Below, piece after piece: positions 11,914-25,200 of a stretch of 64,000 bases of DNA. Origin of the DNA: Cladobotryum mycophilum. Lineage: Eukaryota > Ascomycota > Sordariomycetes > Hypocreales > Hypocreaceae. A program made the translations under genes and the position numbers. The notes below the pieces were generated by a model. It ran no database searches. It was given only the letters and a program-made list of their open reading frames with translations, and was not told where the DNA came from. Position 1 is the first letter of the stretch; the number at the start of each line of letters is the position of its first letter. The DNA lies in the NCBI GenBank assembly GCA_036429605.1, contig CM071590.1, positions 3,782,001 through 3,846,000 of the forward strand, written 5' to 3'.

Positions 11914-13157
11914 TGTTGCTGATTGATTCGTTGCAATTGATGAAATTGATCTATGACCAGATGATAATGGAGGAGGAGGAGGACGACGACGACGACGAAC
12001 AGAACAAGGGGATATTGATAACAATGACGATAATACTGATGCTGATGCTGGTGATGATGATGATGATGAAAATGAGGATAATCGACTTGAAGCTGGTTTT
12101 GACAGTTTGGAGACAGCACGCAGTTTGGCTGGTCTAAGAGAGACGAAGGTGTGAGAACTGCGCTGTCTAAAGAAGACAATTGAATTTGGTGGAAGGAAAC
12201 GCATCCTTTATATCTACTAGAAGCCATAGCATCTTGGCCATTTTGCTAGGGGAAGCTTAAAACATGGAGATCAACAGAGCTCCAAGGCTCCAGCCCCAAT
12301 GGCAGGGCTTCAATACAACACAGATCACATCATCCTGTATGAATGCCTCAGCCCTTCGAAGCGGAGGGAAGGAACCATGTCAATGGCTGGGGTAGGCGGG
12401 GTAAAAAAAGGCATCAGTGGCGTAGTGAGCTGAGGGAAGACGCGACCAACGCGGTTACAGGGGCTGTGCTGCCTAAAACCTTTGCCAGGACCAACACGCG
12501 AGAGCCCGTGACTTTGAAATTCCAGCATGGAACCTGCCAAAACGAAATTGGCTTGCTGATTGGTGCCTGCTGGGAAATGTAAAATGGGAACGAGACCAAC
12601 CATCGATTTGTCGGTCAGTCAAATCATATCCACTGGGAGCCTAACATGGCGGAGAATCTTCTTCCATTCCATGCTTCCAACAGAGCGGCCCTTTCTAGAA
12701 ACAGAAGTATCGGAAACTCGAGATTTTCAGTATCCAAGTATCGCATTCACGGCCATCTATGTCAATTACACTGAAAGAGGGTTGATGAGCTACAGCATTC
12801 TACCTCGTATGTGATGCATCAATTGGTTGGTCTTGAGAGTTGACCTACGGAGTACTCTCCACTAAATTAATTAAAATTAGACATTGCTTCGCCGTCAGTA
12901 CGGTGTGGTGGTGTATCTTACACAGGATCCATGTGTTTTATCAGAGGTCATCGCCAACTGATCCGTTTAGCAGCGGTTTTGAGTCGCAACTAGTCATCAT
13001 TCTCAAGCCCTGAAACTGCAAAGAAAACAAATCTTTTCTATTGCAAAGAACCTACAGAGTATTCTATCCTATTCTATTTTGCCAGATTACCCACCTTCTA
13101 TGATGCACCTATCATCACACAACTGTTGACGTGTTGACACTTGTCGCCATCATCTCT
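11914..13157. other. Upstream region of the ankyrin gene
   Basis: No gene is supported. The open frame from 12204 down to 11914 is in frame with the ankyrin gene and encodes a Ser/Arg/Pro-rich leader, so it is either an N-terminal extension or a transcribed 5' leader. It includes a simple ATC/ATG-type repeat around 12030-12075. An exact TACGGAGTA motif lies at 12846-12854. Confidence 0.4.
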
Positions 13158-14054
13158 CTACACCGACGATGCTGTTTTCTTCTGTTTCACAGCACCAACA
13201 AAGACGTACATTAAAGTAACGAGAAATTTCCCACCCGCAGAGACACCAATGGCTGCTGCTGAGCCGACCCTTCTGTAAAGGAGAGCTCCAATCATAGTGC
13301 CCGCAACAAGTGCTATGATGAACATGACTCGCCTCGTTCGCGGTCGGTTCTTCAATACCAAGAGATTCTGGTCAATCATCAGATCTACCCAAGCTGCCGT
13401 TGCCATTGCCGTGCTGATTTCCGTGGCAGAGAGGCTGCGGGACTGGACTACTTGACTACCGGAAGCAAAAGCGAGCAGGCCGATGACGGCAATAGCCTTG
13501 GGGCCGTGAGCCTCCTCAACTCCATATCGCCATTGCACGGCAGCAGCAGCTAGAACCAGGCATGACTGCACAAAGTTGCACAGGATAAGCCACCACCGCT
13601 TTCGTGGTCCAATGACGTGGCTCAATTGACCGGTCAACCATCCTGCCCCGAGGAAGAGGCCCAATGACATGCCAATATTACCAGTATAGAACATATCGCC
13701 ATCAAAGCTTGGGATGATGAGGGCTAAGCAGAGGAAAACGGTATTTCCTGTTTGGTTCGACGCAAAGCAGTGGTAGTCGGGGAAGGTTGTGGCATCTAAA
13801 GGGGTAAATCGTGTTAGTGTTGTGGTGGACGCCAGAGGTCATAGGGGGGCCTGCCTACCTTGAATGCCCGTACAAAACGTTAGCAAAAGGAGTTGGATCT
13901 CTGCAAAGACAGATGTTCGAACGTCTTGTGTGAAGTGATCAACAAGTCCATGGTTCTCCGGGTTTTCAAGATCTTGTGGAGTATCTTGTTCAGCATTGAC
14001 AGGGGATTCCGGGCATTCCCGTCGATCCAGATGCTTTTCTTGTGGGGAGGACAT
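13158..14054 (-). CDS. DUF1275 (YoaK-like) multi-pass membrane protein
   Basis: Two exons, 14054-13859 and 13795-13158, with a 63-bp intron (donor GTAGGC, acceptor CTTTAG), give 277 residues. The hydrophilic N-terminus (residues 1-45) is followed by about six membrane segments. Family-like motifs are FCTGIQDATTFPDYHCF and SNQTGNTVF in the first membrane pair, then GWLTGQLSHVIGPRKRWW, LLAFASGSQVVQSRSL and ATAAWVDL. These are the marks of the DUF1275/YoaK family, a widespread group of membrane proteins without a firmly known substrate. The frame is intact. Located downstream of the ankyrin gene's 5' end on the same strand, with no sign of functional linkage. Function cannot be named beyond the family. 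Confidence 0.85.
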
Positions 14055-15710
14055 TGTCAGGGCATGTAAGTAAAAGATCTACCTGAAAAAGAGAACAATT
14101 ACAATGACTATAGATTAGATCCATTCTGAGAGTGAAGGGGGATAGCAGGTACTTTAATACTACACGGCTTAGCCACTGCAACTTCGGAGTACAGCAGAAA
14201 ACAAATCCATGACAATTATGGGTCAGGGCAGAAAAGGAACCAAAGTGCCGCCAAGACCATGGAGAGGAATCAACGGGCTGGGGAAAAAAATTATCATTAC
14301 GATATAAGTACGTATCTTACCGGCCTATGCCGGGACAAGATCGACGGTGTCAGGGCGTTGGCGAGCGACGACCCGATGGTGTTGTTAAAGCAAGCCGACG
14401 GTCCGAAGTCAGGAGCAATTTTGCAAGACGCCGCTTTTAGAGGAAACTTGGCGTTCATATCGGATGAGAATCCGAAAGAGCATATGTGCGAATATGTAGG
14501 ATATCATGCAGCCACAATCGCCTAATGACCTAATGGTAATAGGGTCTGGAAACGATGATTTTTGACCGTGACTATGCCCTTGCGTAGAATCGAGGATGAG
14601 ACAGTGTAGTTTCCAAGTGAGACCTACGCATCATTGACAGGTGTTTTCGTGCTTTAGAAAACACACTGGTCTGTCTGTGTGGAAGTGAGCACCACTCGCT
14701 ACCAATACCACGGTGTGTTTCGTGAAGGGAAAGCAGCATGTGAATTGCTGGGTTGCCAAGTCACCGCCCGACCACCCGACCACCGGGATGATGCGCCCCT
14801 AATTTCAGCCTGAACAATTTTTTTCTAATGAGATTATGCACCATGCATAGTGAAGTTTCTTCTGCAATGCCTCGACCGGGTCGCCGGTATTGATTAAAGC
14901 AGCGATGCCCTCAACGTAAGCTTGGTACCCGTACTATTGGCTGGCACAGGTTTAACCTTGGCGCACTTGTTTTTGTTGTTGGACGTGCCCGGCATTGGAA
15001 CTGCAGGAGTGGGTCTCCGGGTCGGCCGTGGCTGCAGGGGAAAACTTGGCGGGTCGTCGTGGCTGCCAAGGCCGCGTCCGACAGCGCTGATAAGGAATCG
15101 ATAAGCATGACACTGCGTCCGATAAGAGTCCGATATTTTTGGTATCACACCCATGTCTGCCCTCTGAAAAGTCCGCTGGGAATGGAGGAGCATTGATGAA
15201 TGGATGATCATATCCAATCATTCAAATTTCGTATGTAAAGGTGCATTTGCTAGACTTCCTTACATCCAACTAGTCAGGATGTTCCTGCAGGAAACCGTCT
15301 GTTTGGTACCATCGGACGATCCGAGGCATCAGCAAAGAAACTAATATGTCTTCAGCTGAAAACTTTTGGATGCCATTAACTGTAGAACAAGACAGCTTAT
15401 CATCTATCAGCTCAGCCTCTCCACGTACAATTCTGCATAGGTCAGATGATGGCCACTAGAATGTTGAACCTATATTTCTATGAATTCGCTTCCCTGTTGC
15501 ACGGTAAGTCGTAAGCTAGCTGAAAGCTTTTTCACTCTATGAGTATGATAAACTATAGAAAGCCGATGCTGATATATTATACTGTATTCTCTATAGCAAC
15601 ATGGAATGATGTAATCTAGATACATCTTGCAATTCTACTTGTAACAAAATGATCGTGCAGACAGAAGTGGATGTTGGTGGCGGTTGCTGACTAAATAAAT
15701 CAATTAAGAT

Positions 15711-15716
15711 CACGTG
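15711..15716. promoter_or_regulatory. CACGTG box upstream of RecQ
   Basis: An exact CACGTG palindrome lies 176 bp before the RecQ start codon and could bind a bHLH factor. The evidence is motif identity only. Confidence 0.3.
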
Positions 15717-15738
15717 TTGTCGCATCTTTGACTAACCA

Positions 15739-15744
15739 ACGCGT
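15739..15744. promoter_or_regulatory. MCB-like ACGCGT box upstream of RecQ
   Basis: An exact ACGCGT, followed at once by TACGCGCG, lies about 150 bp before the RecQ start. MluI cell-cycle boxes are bound by MBF and drive G1/S expression of replication and repair genes in yeasts, which fits a RecQ helicase. Not tested here. Confidence 0.45.
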
Positions 15745-15891
15745 TACGCGCGCTTTGAACGAGGATATTGACGCCACGCCAAAAGGCAATACCAGTGACA
15801 ACGCCGAGGCAGCAAAAATTGACGGTGCTTCGGTTTCAATGTTGGTCCGAATCGTATATTCGACACGGTCTGGCACTCTCAAGCCGGCTTC

Positions 15892-18800
15892 ATGACTCGA
15901 AACAACCTCTCAGACCATCTCAGTTGGTTGTTGAAGAACGTCGCGGTATCCAAACCTCCCGCACAAGTGTTTCCCGCCATTAGCGAATCCTCCTCCGTCC
16001 AATCCTCACAATCGCAATCTCTGGATACCCGAATCATTAGTACAAGCCAGTCAGGATCGTTTTCAGTTGCCAGAAACAGGGTAGAGTCTCACATTCGAGA
16101 GGGTGGAAACTCCAATGGCCTGGCGGGGAGGGGGCAAGAGAAACGGGATTCGGACGTGGTGATATTGGAGAACGACAATATGGGGCGCTTGATGTCTAGC
16201 TCGAAAACAAAGAAATCATTTCTTGTTTCGCAACAAGGACAGCTGCCAACACCTTCTGCAACTGGGGATGGCCGTTCAAGGCAGCGACTCAATCAACCCG
16301 TCAATGGCAGTGGTAAGTTTGTGGGAACAGGTTCAATCAAGTTTACACAATCTCACATATGCAGCAACACCGGGTCCCTCCAGACAAAAACGAAACGCCT
16401 CGCCATCCAAGACTGCTCCGCCGTGCTACGTCTCTTCGCCAAATTTTGGCCTCGATCTTGCCGACTTCGATGTGGATGAATTAGAATGCATGGACTTGAC
16501 CGAAGTTGCAAACATGTCCGTCGATTCCCCGCAATTTGGCGACGATGTCAAGCTCTGGACTGAAAAAGACGCTTCTTGGGAAATCGCAGCTTCCAAGTCA
16601 AAGAAACGGAAGAGTATTGAGATCAGCAAAGATGACACCAATCGCGATACCCAGTTTCCAGATGTTTATGAACTGCTAGGCACCGAGCCACCAGCCCCGA
16701 CTCCAGGACGACGATCAGCTCGAAAAGCGGCCCCCTCAAGCAGCGTGAAGCCTCGTTTGGCCAAAACTCCTAAGAGCGCAAAGGCGGGGTCGTCAGAATT
16801 CATATTCGATGGTTCATCTTCGCCGTCAAGACAAGTGGCTAGCCGAAGGGCCCAATCCCCTGTTAAACAAACACCGCAAAAAGACCGTATTCCCTCAACT
16901 GCCCCTGGGAGTCGCAAGAAGGCTAAAGTCAACTTCGAACCCCCCGCGTCCCCTAGCTCCTCGGAAACTGGAACAGTATTACATCAAATTAGCAAAGCCC
17001 CGACTAGCATAGAAGACTTCATTATTCCCGATTCTGATGATGAATTCGTAACACCCCCTCTCGTGCTGTCTCAAATAGTCACAGAGCTGGACCCCCAACA
17101 AATTTGCACCTGAACGGATTCAACTTGGGCGGTAATGACTTACCTGGGACACCAAAACGTGCACTCAAGGGTTCATTTTCGCCAACCAAACATCTTCAGC
17201 CTAGAGGGCTTGCGACAGACCGCTCAATGTCTGCAACTCAGAGCTCAGATACTGGTGGCCAAATCAGCGACGTTGCTGGCTCCGAAGACGCCTTTATACC
17301 GTCGAGTCAAACCCCCAAGGTCCTGTCTCATATATCCACCAACCCTGACGTGCTCAAGAAGCGATTTGAATACCTGGACTATCAGATTCAGCAGAATGAT
17401 CGTAGTTTTATGCGAGCTATGAACGAGCGGCTGCCGAAGGAAAAGCGTAATGAGATTAAGGCCGAGAAAGAGAGACTTATTCAGCAGCAGAAGGTTCTAA
17501 AAGATCTCAGCGGCCCGATAGAGTCATACAAATCATTACTGGACAAACGAGAGACACTCGCGCAACGGATCGCCCAGTCTTATGCCAATGGTGTAGACAC
17601 TGACGAGGACGAAACTAGACTAGACGAGCTCACGGATCTGGTTCAGGAAAAAGAACAAGAGCTATTGAAAGCATTGTCGGTTGCTGGGCTTGATGAAGCT
17701 AGTTTACTATCGGCCCCACAACCATCAGCTTCAAGCCTAAGGAATGAGGGTGTCGTTGTATTTGGGACACAATCCGGCCATGGTGGTCTCGTTGATATGT
17801 CACGAAGCTCGAGAGAAAGTCCATCAGCCATGCTATCAGGCACACAAGTAGTTCACCAAACGCAACTCCCCAATGCACCGCAATCACATCTGTGGAACGA
17901 ACCTATTCCGAAACAAAGGATGCCACCCAGGAGCGGCTTGCTTTCCCAGGAAGATCAAAATTCATCGTCTGCACCATTTCCTAGAGATTCATTACCGCCC
18001 TTCAAGTCTGCCGGGAAAGGCCAATCATTTACAGCGAGGGCACCACAGCATTCTACTACGATGGCCCGCCACCTTGATATGGAGGACGATCTGTTTTCAG
18101 ATATCGATGATGTTGAAATGCAGCTGCTCCCCAAATCTCACAAAAAGCCTTCTCAAATGGAAAAACGCAGGTCTCCACCAAGGAACTACTCGCATCGTGG
18201 AGGTCCTGATTTCAGTGACTTTAGCGATGACGCTGAGATGCTAGCATTCGCTCAGGATTACGAGGTCCGCCAGTCCTTGGGCGGCCCATCTCTGGACTCA
18301 CGCCGGGTCTTTAGTGAGACGTCGGGAAATGCTCCGCCTGCGCCAAAGTCGAAACCCGCTACTGTGAAGAAGCATATTCCTGCTGCGCAGTCACAAACAA
18401 TAATCCCAGTGGAACTGATGAGGCATTCGTGGTCTGGGGATGTACAAAAAACGCTCAAAGACCGTTTTAGAATGAGAGGATTCCGCCATAACCAACTGGA
18501 AGCTATCAACGCGACGTTAGCCGGCGAAGACGCATTTGTTCTGATGCCAACAGGTGGTGGCAAGTCCCTTTGCTATCAGTTGCCTGCCGTGATCAAGTCT
18601 GGCAAGACGAGAGGAGTTACAATAGTCATCTCACCTTTACTAAGTTTAATGCAAGATCAAGTCGACCACATGAAAGCTTTAGGGATACAGGCTGTTGCGT
18701 TCAATAGTGAGTGCTCTGCGGAGTACAAGAGACAGGTCATGGCGGCGTTTAACGAGCGCAGCCCGGAGCATTTTATCGAACTTCTCTACGTTACACCAGA

Positions 18801-21112
18801 AATGGTTAATAAGAGTGCTCAATTCGTCAACGCGATGCAGACTTTATACCACAAAGGAAAGTTTGCTCGCATTGTCATTGATGAAGCCCACTGTGTGAGT
18901 CAATGGGGACATGACTTCCGGCCAGATTACAAAAGCATCGGTCAGATCCGCTCGAGGTTTCCTGAAGTCCCTGTCATGGCCCTCACAGCTACAGCGACTC
19001 AGAATGTCATCGTCGACATCAAACACAACCTTGAAATGATAAACTGTCAAGTCTTTTCTCAAAGTTTCAACCGTCCAAATCTGTACTATGAGGTTAGACC
19101 CAAATCTTCAAACCCGGTTGCCACCCAGCAAATAGCAGAACTCATCAAGTCGAAATACCCTGGTGTTACGGGTATCGTTTACACCATTTCTCGAAAACAA
19201 GCCGAGGATGTGGCGCAGAAGCTATCGGACAATGGCATCACGGCTCGCCACTATCACGCCGCCATAACTCCACAGGAGAAGGTCGAGGTGCAAACATCCT
19301 GGCAAAAGGGCCTGATCAAGGTGGTAGTAGCTACAATCGCCTTCGGTATGGGAATCGATAAACCAGATGTCAGATACGTTATTCATCACGGCATTCCCAA
19401 AAGTCTGGAGGGGTACTACCAAGAGACCGGTCGTGCTGGCAGAGACGGCAAGCCATCCGACTGCATTCTTTTCTATGGCAAAGCGGACATAAGAGTCCTA
19501 AAGAAGCTAGTCGCAGATGGTGATGGTAGCGAAGAACAGAAGGAAAGGCAGATGGTGATGTTGAATCGCGTGACAGCATTCTGCGACAACCAGGCAGACT
19601 GTCGGCGTACAGAGGTCTTGCGTTATTTCGGAGAGGACTTTAACCCTTCCGAGTGCAACAAGAGATGTGATAACTGCCAAGCTGGACTGGTCTTTGAGCA
19701 GCAAGACTTCTCAGAGTATGCCGTAGCGGCCATTAAAGTCGTTCAATTGCAGGCTAGACTTACAGCCAATCAATGCGCCGATATCCTTCTCGGCAAAAAG
19801 TATCCAGATCGTCAGACACAGAGGTCCGAGCAATACTTTGGAATGGCCCACGGGCTGAAGAAACATGAGGTTGTGCGCGTTATAGACCGACTCTCGGCAG
19901 AGAAAGGGTTCAATGAAGAGAACGTCGTTGGAAACCACGGTGTTGCTATTCAATATCTCAAAGTTGGACCGGCTGCGAGACTATTCTTGAACGGACAGCA
20001 GAAACTCATGTTGACAATCCCAGTATCAGATGGCCCATCAGCAAAGAAGACAAAGACGAAAAAGACGACCAAAAAGTCCAAAGAGCCGAGCGCATCGAAT
20101 ATGCAATCAACTTATGTCTCATCTCCCGTTAACAGGCGTAAGCAAAGAGCCACATTACTAGACAGTGAGGATGAATCGAATCTTCCCACAACATCAAATG
20201 GCTACGTGAACGATGGGTTTGTGGTTTCAGACGATGATGTGCCAGATGATGAAGATTTGGGGATCCAAGAGGAAGAAGCATTCGAGCCGCTGCCGAAGCA
20301 TCGCCCTGCCAAACCGGCCTCAAAACCAGTTTCCAAAAACTCCCTCCGCCCGAGCCTATACCAAGTCGGCACCGCCTTCAAGACCTGCCAGACCTGCATC
20401 AAGATGTCGTCAGCGGGTTCGTTCATGAAGCTCGAAGGGTTGAAGAGCAGATCCGAAACAGAAAGGAAATAAGACGGCCTCTTTTTACGGATGCTCATTT
20501 TCAGGAGATGGCCATTAATTGGACACTTACGTTGGACCGTATGAGTCGTATACCTGGCATTGACGTTGAGAAGGTTCGAGAACACGGTGCGAAGCTGTTG
20601 CCCATTTTGAAGAGACACCACGACATGTATCAAGAGATGACTGGTGACGATGGCGAAGCCTCCACTCAGGACCAAGACGACCAAGAGATTGTAGATCTGA
20701 TAAGCTCTGATCTAGACATCGACGCAGACGAAGATGCAACTGGAGGTGGAGAAGACTCCCATTACTTTGGCGCCAGGGCGAGGCCCGAAGTCCAGGCTTT
20801 TCACGACAGGCTACAGGGGTTAACCAGTCAAGCAGGCAGTCAAAGCAGGTCAAGGTCATCATCATCATCGTATAACAAAGGGGGAAGAAGTTCTCTAGCA
20901 AAAAGTGGCCCAAGAAAGCAGCCGCGGGAGTCTCCAAGCGTAAAGCCAGCGGTCCGAGCAGGAGAGCTAGTGGCGCCAGCTCAGCAGCGGCATCAACATC
21001 ACGATCCTTTGCCGGTGGCAGTTGTGGTGGCGGCGGAAGCAGTAGTGGGTTCAAGAGAGACGGAAAGATCGTGAAGAAGAGCAACGGAGGCATCGGCTTG
21101 ATGCCATTATGA
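15892..21112 (+). CDS. RecQ-family DNA helicase, Sgs1/BLM/QDE-3 type (three frame breaks)
   Basis: Two exons (15892-16312 and 16365-21112, 52-bp intron with GTAAGT donor) encode about 1,723 residues after repair. A long disordered, Ser-rich N-terminal half precedes the helicase: P-loop MPTGGGKS near 868-875, DEAH box at 980-983 followed by CVSQWGHDFRPDY, and motif VI-like QETGRAGRDG. Next come the RQC zinc cysteines (CDNQADCRR...CNKRCDNC), an HRDC-like segment (MAINWTLTLDRMSRIPGI) near 1520, and a basic Ser/Gly-rich tail ending GGIGLMPL. Such proteins unwind recombination intermediates with topoisomerase III; the Neurospora homologue QDE-3 also acts in quelling. Frame breaks sit at C5 17092-17096, A5 20335-20339 and G5 20880-20884; one added base at each rejoins the protein. 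MCB and CACGTG boxes lie upstream. Confidence 0.93.
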
Positions 21113-22239
21113 TGAATCAAGCAAAAAAAAAGCCCACATTGTCTTCCGGTGTTTGTCTTGATGTTGCAGCGATATAAACAAAATTCAAAAAGAAATAATG
21201 CATTGGTATGAGTTACATGAAGAGTTGGAAGAGGGGGTAAATGTTGCTCCCCCTCTTTTTCCCCTCCCACTGCCGGGAAACATGGTTTGCAGTTTAAGGG
21301 GCTTGTTTGTCTAGCATGATCAAAATGAGTTGTCATCTGGCGTTTTGAGCATTTGTTTGGTTGTTTTGGCAACATGAGGGCGTTGGGAATGTATAGATAA
21401 CTGACAGAGGAGTACGAGTGTATACACTAGATGCAAAGCGTACCATGCATGGCATAGCATAGCTGGTAGTAGTAAGATAGTTCTCAAAAATACCCAAGAA
21501 ATCAAACATCTCAAATCTCATGAAATAAAATGCCATCACACACACAAATCAAGATAATCACAAAACGCACATTAAATGAGGAATGACACTTCTTTCTTCA
21601 AATTGAGAGGAAATTGTGGTGACAACTATCTACGTGAATGACACAGGGGTATAAGTCCTCCCTCATAAACGTTGTTCAGGCATCCTCCAATCATCCCTTC
21701 ATACTTCTCTTGTCCTTCTAAGAAAAAAAAGGTTGATACAAACTGCCCTCTTCTTCAACTTCCTCCTCGTCGTCCTCCTTCGACAGCACGTAGAATAAAA
21801 GATTTATTTAATTTTTTTCAAAAAGAGAGAAGGATGTGATGGTCTTGGCGATTACGAAAAGCAGATGGATGGATATGCCCTCGACACGACTAAAGAACCA
21901 TCGGACGCTGCCTCATTACCTGTAACTCCCCGTGCAAGCAAAAGTAAATGAGAAAATAAAATAAAACTTCCATGACCGATTGCGCCGCGCTATGAAACAA
22001 AACAAAAGCTTTCAAAAAGTTTGATATCATCGACACGATAGACTGCTCTGTCTAGTCGAGGTTTTAAAATCCAGTCTTGCTAGTCATGAGATAAGCCACG
22101 GAAGAATAAAACAAAGCTTCCGAAAAGAAAAAGAAGAAAAAACAGACTTGAGAAGAAATCCTCTGTATATGAATGATGAATGAATGGTGAAAAGTCTCTC
22201 AAAATGGTCATACGGCTTAAGCCATATAAATTAGTGTCT
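21113..22239. other. Convergent intergenic spacer, RecQ and Kar9
   Basis: This is the AT-rich 3' flank of two convergent genes. I see no supported coding sequence and no clear repeat. Confidence 0.5.
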
Positions 22240-25200
22240 TCAAAATCGCCATCTTGGCTTTAGATCTCTAGGTTCAAGAGGTTGGCTGCTGCTGTTTCTA
22301 CGCGAGCCAAATCGACTGACGAACCCAGGAAGAGGGCTGGTTCCCCTACTAACCTCCTTCTTGCCTTTGGGTGCCTGAGGCATCATGCTACTTCGGCGAG
22401 ATGCGCCCAGTGAGCTACCGGGGCGGCTCGAAAGACCTTCGCCTATCGTCATCGTAGAGGATTGGATTGTGGAACGGCGTGACAGCGATGCTAGTTGTTT
22501 GTGCCGTGGCTGAGGACCAGGCGAGGCAAGACGATCACGGAACGAGAGCCTAGAACCGGTTCTAGGAGACGTCTCGCTAGCTTTGGGAGATTCCGAGGTC
22601 GAGCGGCTGAGCGAGCTTCGAAGGGTGGGCAGTCTAGACCTGCCAGTTAATGGGGTCATCGCTGAGATAGATCTTTGAGGTGTTTTGGAAGGCTGAATGG
22701 AGATACCAAGGTCAGCAGTGTTCGTTGACGTATTCCAACGAGGTCGATTCGCCAACGAAGACTCGGAACGGGGAATAGCACTAGCGGCGATGGGAGAACT
22801 GACAGATGAGCCAGTAATAGTGGACAGTCGAGACATTGGATTCCTGAGCGTCGTTACAGGGGCAGGAATTGAGGATTGTCTCCTTGCAGACCGAGATCCA
22901 CTCATTGAGTTGGGAGATAAGCTGTTGCTGTGCTTCGAGGCAGGAGTAAGGGGCTCCAGGCCGAGGCCGGACATTATCACGGACGACGGAGGGGAGCTTC
23001 CCGGAGTCTCGCGCGGGCTACCAAGATTAGAGTTATCCATAGACAGCATACTAGAAACGGAATCTCTCAGTTGTTGGCTCTTCCTGTCAGCATGAATATC
23101 TTCGAGGACGACATCCATCTCTTCCATTTGACGCTTCAGCGACTCCCAACGAGACTGCAGCTCATGATGAAGACGCAAGATCTCACCATTGACAGTCAAG
23201 CGATCTTGGACACCCTTGTCAATAATGGACAAGACTCGCTCAACAGCTGGTCCGTAGTGTGTCTTCTTTGCTTCATAGCTTTCAATCTTTTTGATAATCG
23301 TAGGTTGGTTCGTGAGATGCATGCCAGCATCAACGGCGTCCTTGAGCTTAATCAGAGACCGCTCGACGGATTCGTGCATCTTCTGGGCCTGCCGGCCTGC
23401 TCCGCGGAAGACAATAACCCATCTATCCTCGCCTAGCTCCTTGCGTAGGGATTCGGCGTCTTGTTCTAGTTTCTTGTAGCTCGCATCAAGGCCTTCTCGG
23501 CGCATTTCCAATTCATCACAAGCAGTAGGGAACGACTGTTCGGCCCGCGTCTCAAAAACCGACAAGCGCATAGGAAGAAAATCCAGTGAGGCCCGTAGCG
23601 GTTGCATTCTAGCGAATAGTGCCAGAAGATTCGAATCGTCTTGGGATAGCGTTGAGGTTCCTGGTGAGCTAGGCGTCATGGGGATGGATGAGATGCTGAA
23701 ACGATTGGGGGCCTGAAGTCGGGATCCAGTTTTTGGGCTCTCCTCCTCCACAATAGTCTCCAAATCGCCAATATCTACACCATCACCATTTACGGCGACG
23801 GCAAGACTCTTGTGACGGCGCTCCTCCATCTCAAAGACCAGGCGGGAGAGCTCGTCCATTTCGCCTTGAATATCGCCCAGTACGTTATTCCACAACTCTT
23901 CCCATTCCATAGCAATCTCCACTTGTACCCGCACGCACTGGAGGGTTCGTTTTATTTTAGCCCACTCTTGAACAATTGTCTCCATCTGAGCAACCGCTCG
24001 TCGCAAATCATCAGGAGTAACATTTGAGATGTCGCTCCGTTGTTGGAGCTGGTCAATTGAGCCAACATAGGCGTTAATCAGCCCTTGAAAGCGAATAATG
24101 GCATTTTCGACCTCTTCAAGACCCTCACGGCCGCCGGCGGCCGCCCATTCAACGTCATCTTCACTGTCCAGTCCACTGATGACCTCTTGCGCTTTTGAAA
24201 TCCAGCTCCGTATCTGCTCTGCTGCATTTATGAGCGCCCTAGAAGCAACTTGAGCAGTTGGAATCGCAGAAACTTTGCTAGACAGAGATTCGGCGTCAGG
24301 CAATTGGAGCGATGTTAGCTGAGCTAGTTGGCTGGCAAAGGATGCACGTGAGAGCGTGTAGATGGACCCTGGGCGGTTGTGGTTGGGCGAAAAATACGAG
24401 TTCAAATCCGGAACAAATTCGGTGGGAGATGTGAAGGCTGCAGCTGGAGGTGGCGGCGTATCCTTTGGCGGCGGCGATGGTGGTGGAGGTGACAGAGGGC
24501 GAGTGTTGCGCTCGAGGTGCTCACGCCGAGTTTCTAATGTGACCTTGGTGCCATTGCCGTTTGTATGATCGGGCAGTCGGTACTTGTGTGTGTCCATAGC
24601 CAGAGGCTCGGGCGTTCGAATCTCAGGTAGCAGAGGAATATCGACGGGAACAGGTGCAATGGAAAGGTTTGGCTGGCTGACCGACTTGTGAAGAGAGGGA
24701 AAGCCGCCGGCGCCTTTCCACGGACGACCTCGGCGAGCAATGACGGCGCTGACTGAGCCGGCCTGATGCTTTTCGTCAAGCTGGCGGAGCTGCTGTTCGT
24801 CGAGACGGCCTATTGATTCGGACTGCGGCACTACCGGTGCAACAGTTTTCTTGACCACGGAGGTTCCAAAACCTAGGGCTTTTAAGCGAGCCGCCAAGCC
24901 AGGTGAGGTTTTTCGAATGGCTGCGGGAGGGAATTCGTCGGTAGCTGGGGTGATGGGGGATGGATTGGGTTGAATGGCGAGGCTATTGCTCTTGTTTGTG
25001 TCTATCCGAGTTCTGCTGAGACTGCGACTCAACCTTGGCCCATTGGCGGTGCTCGTGTTTGCTGTGTTTATAGTTGGGGCCGGCGTAATAGTGGTGGTGG
25101 TGGTGGAGGATGTAGCTTCGAGAGCGTGGCGAGCTGGGTCGGGGGTAACGGACAGTTCTATTTTTTCGCAGGCGACTTCAGCAGCGACATTTAAAACAGA

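Larger units (their letters stand above)
14055..15891. other. Intergenic region, DUF1275 to RecQ
   Basis: No gene is supported; an 88-codon open frame at 14259-14525 has no recognisable features. The RecQ-proximal end carries promoter-like sites (listed separately). Confidence 0.4.

Noticed and set aside
14259..14525. 88-codon plus-strand open frame
   Set aside because: No domain, no splice partner and no promoter signal; plausible by chance at this length.
22697..23436. Long open frames on the strand opposite Kar9
   Set aside because: They are mirrors of the Kar9 coding frame, without their own motifs.
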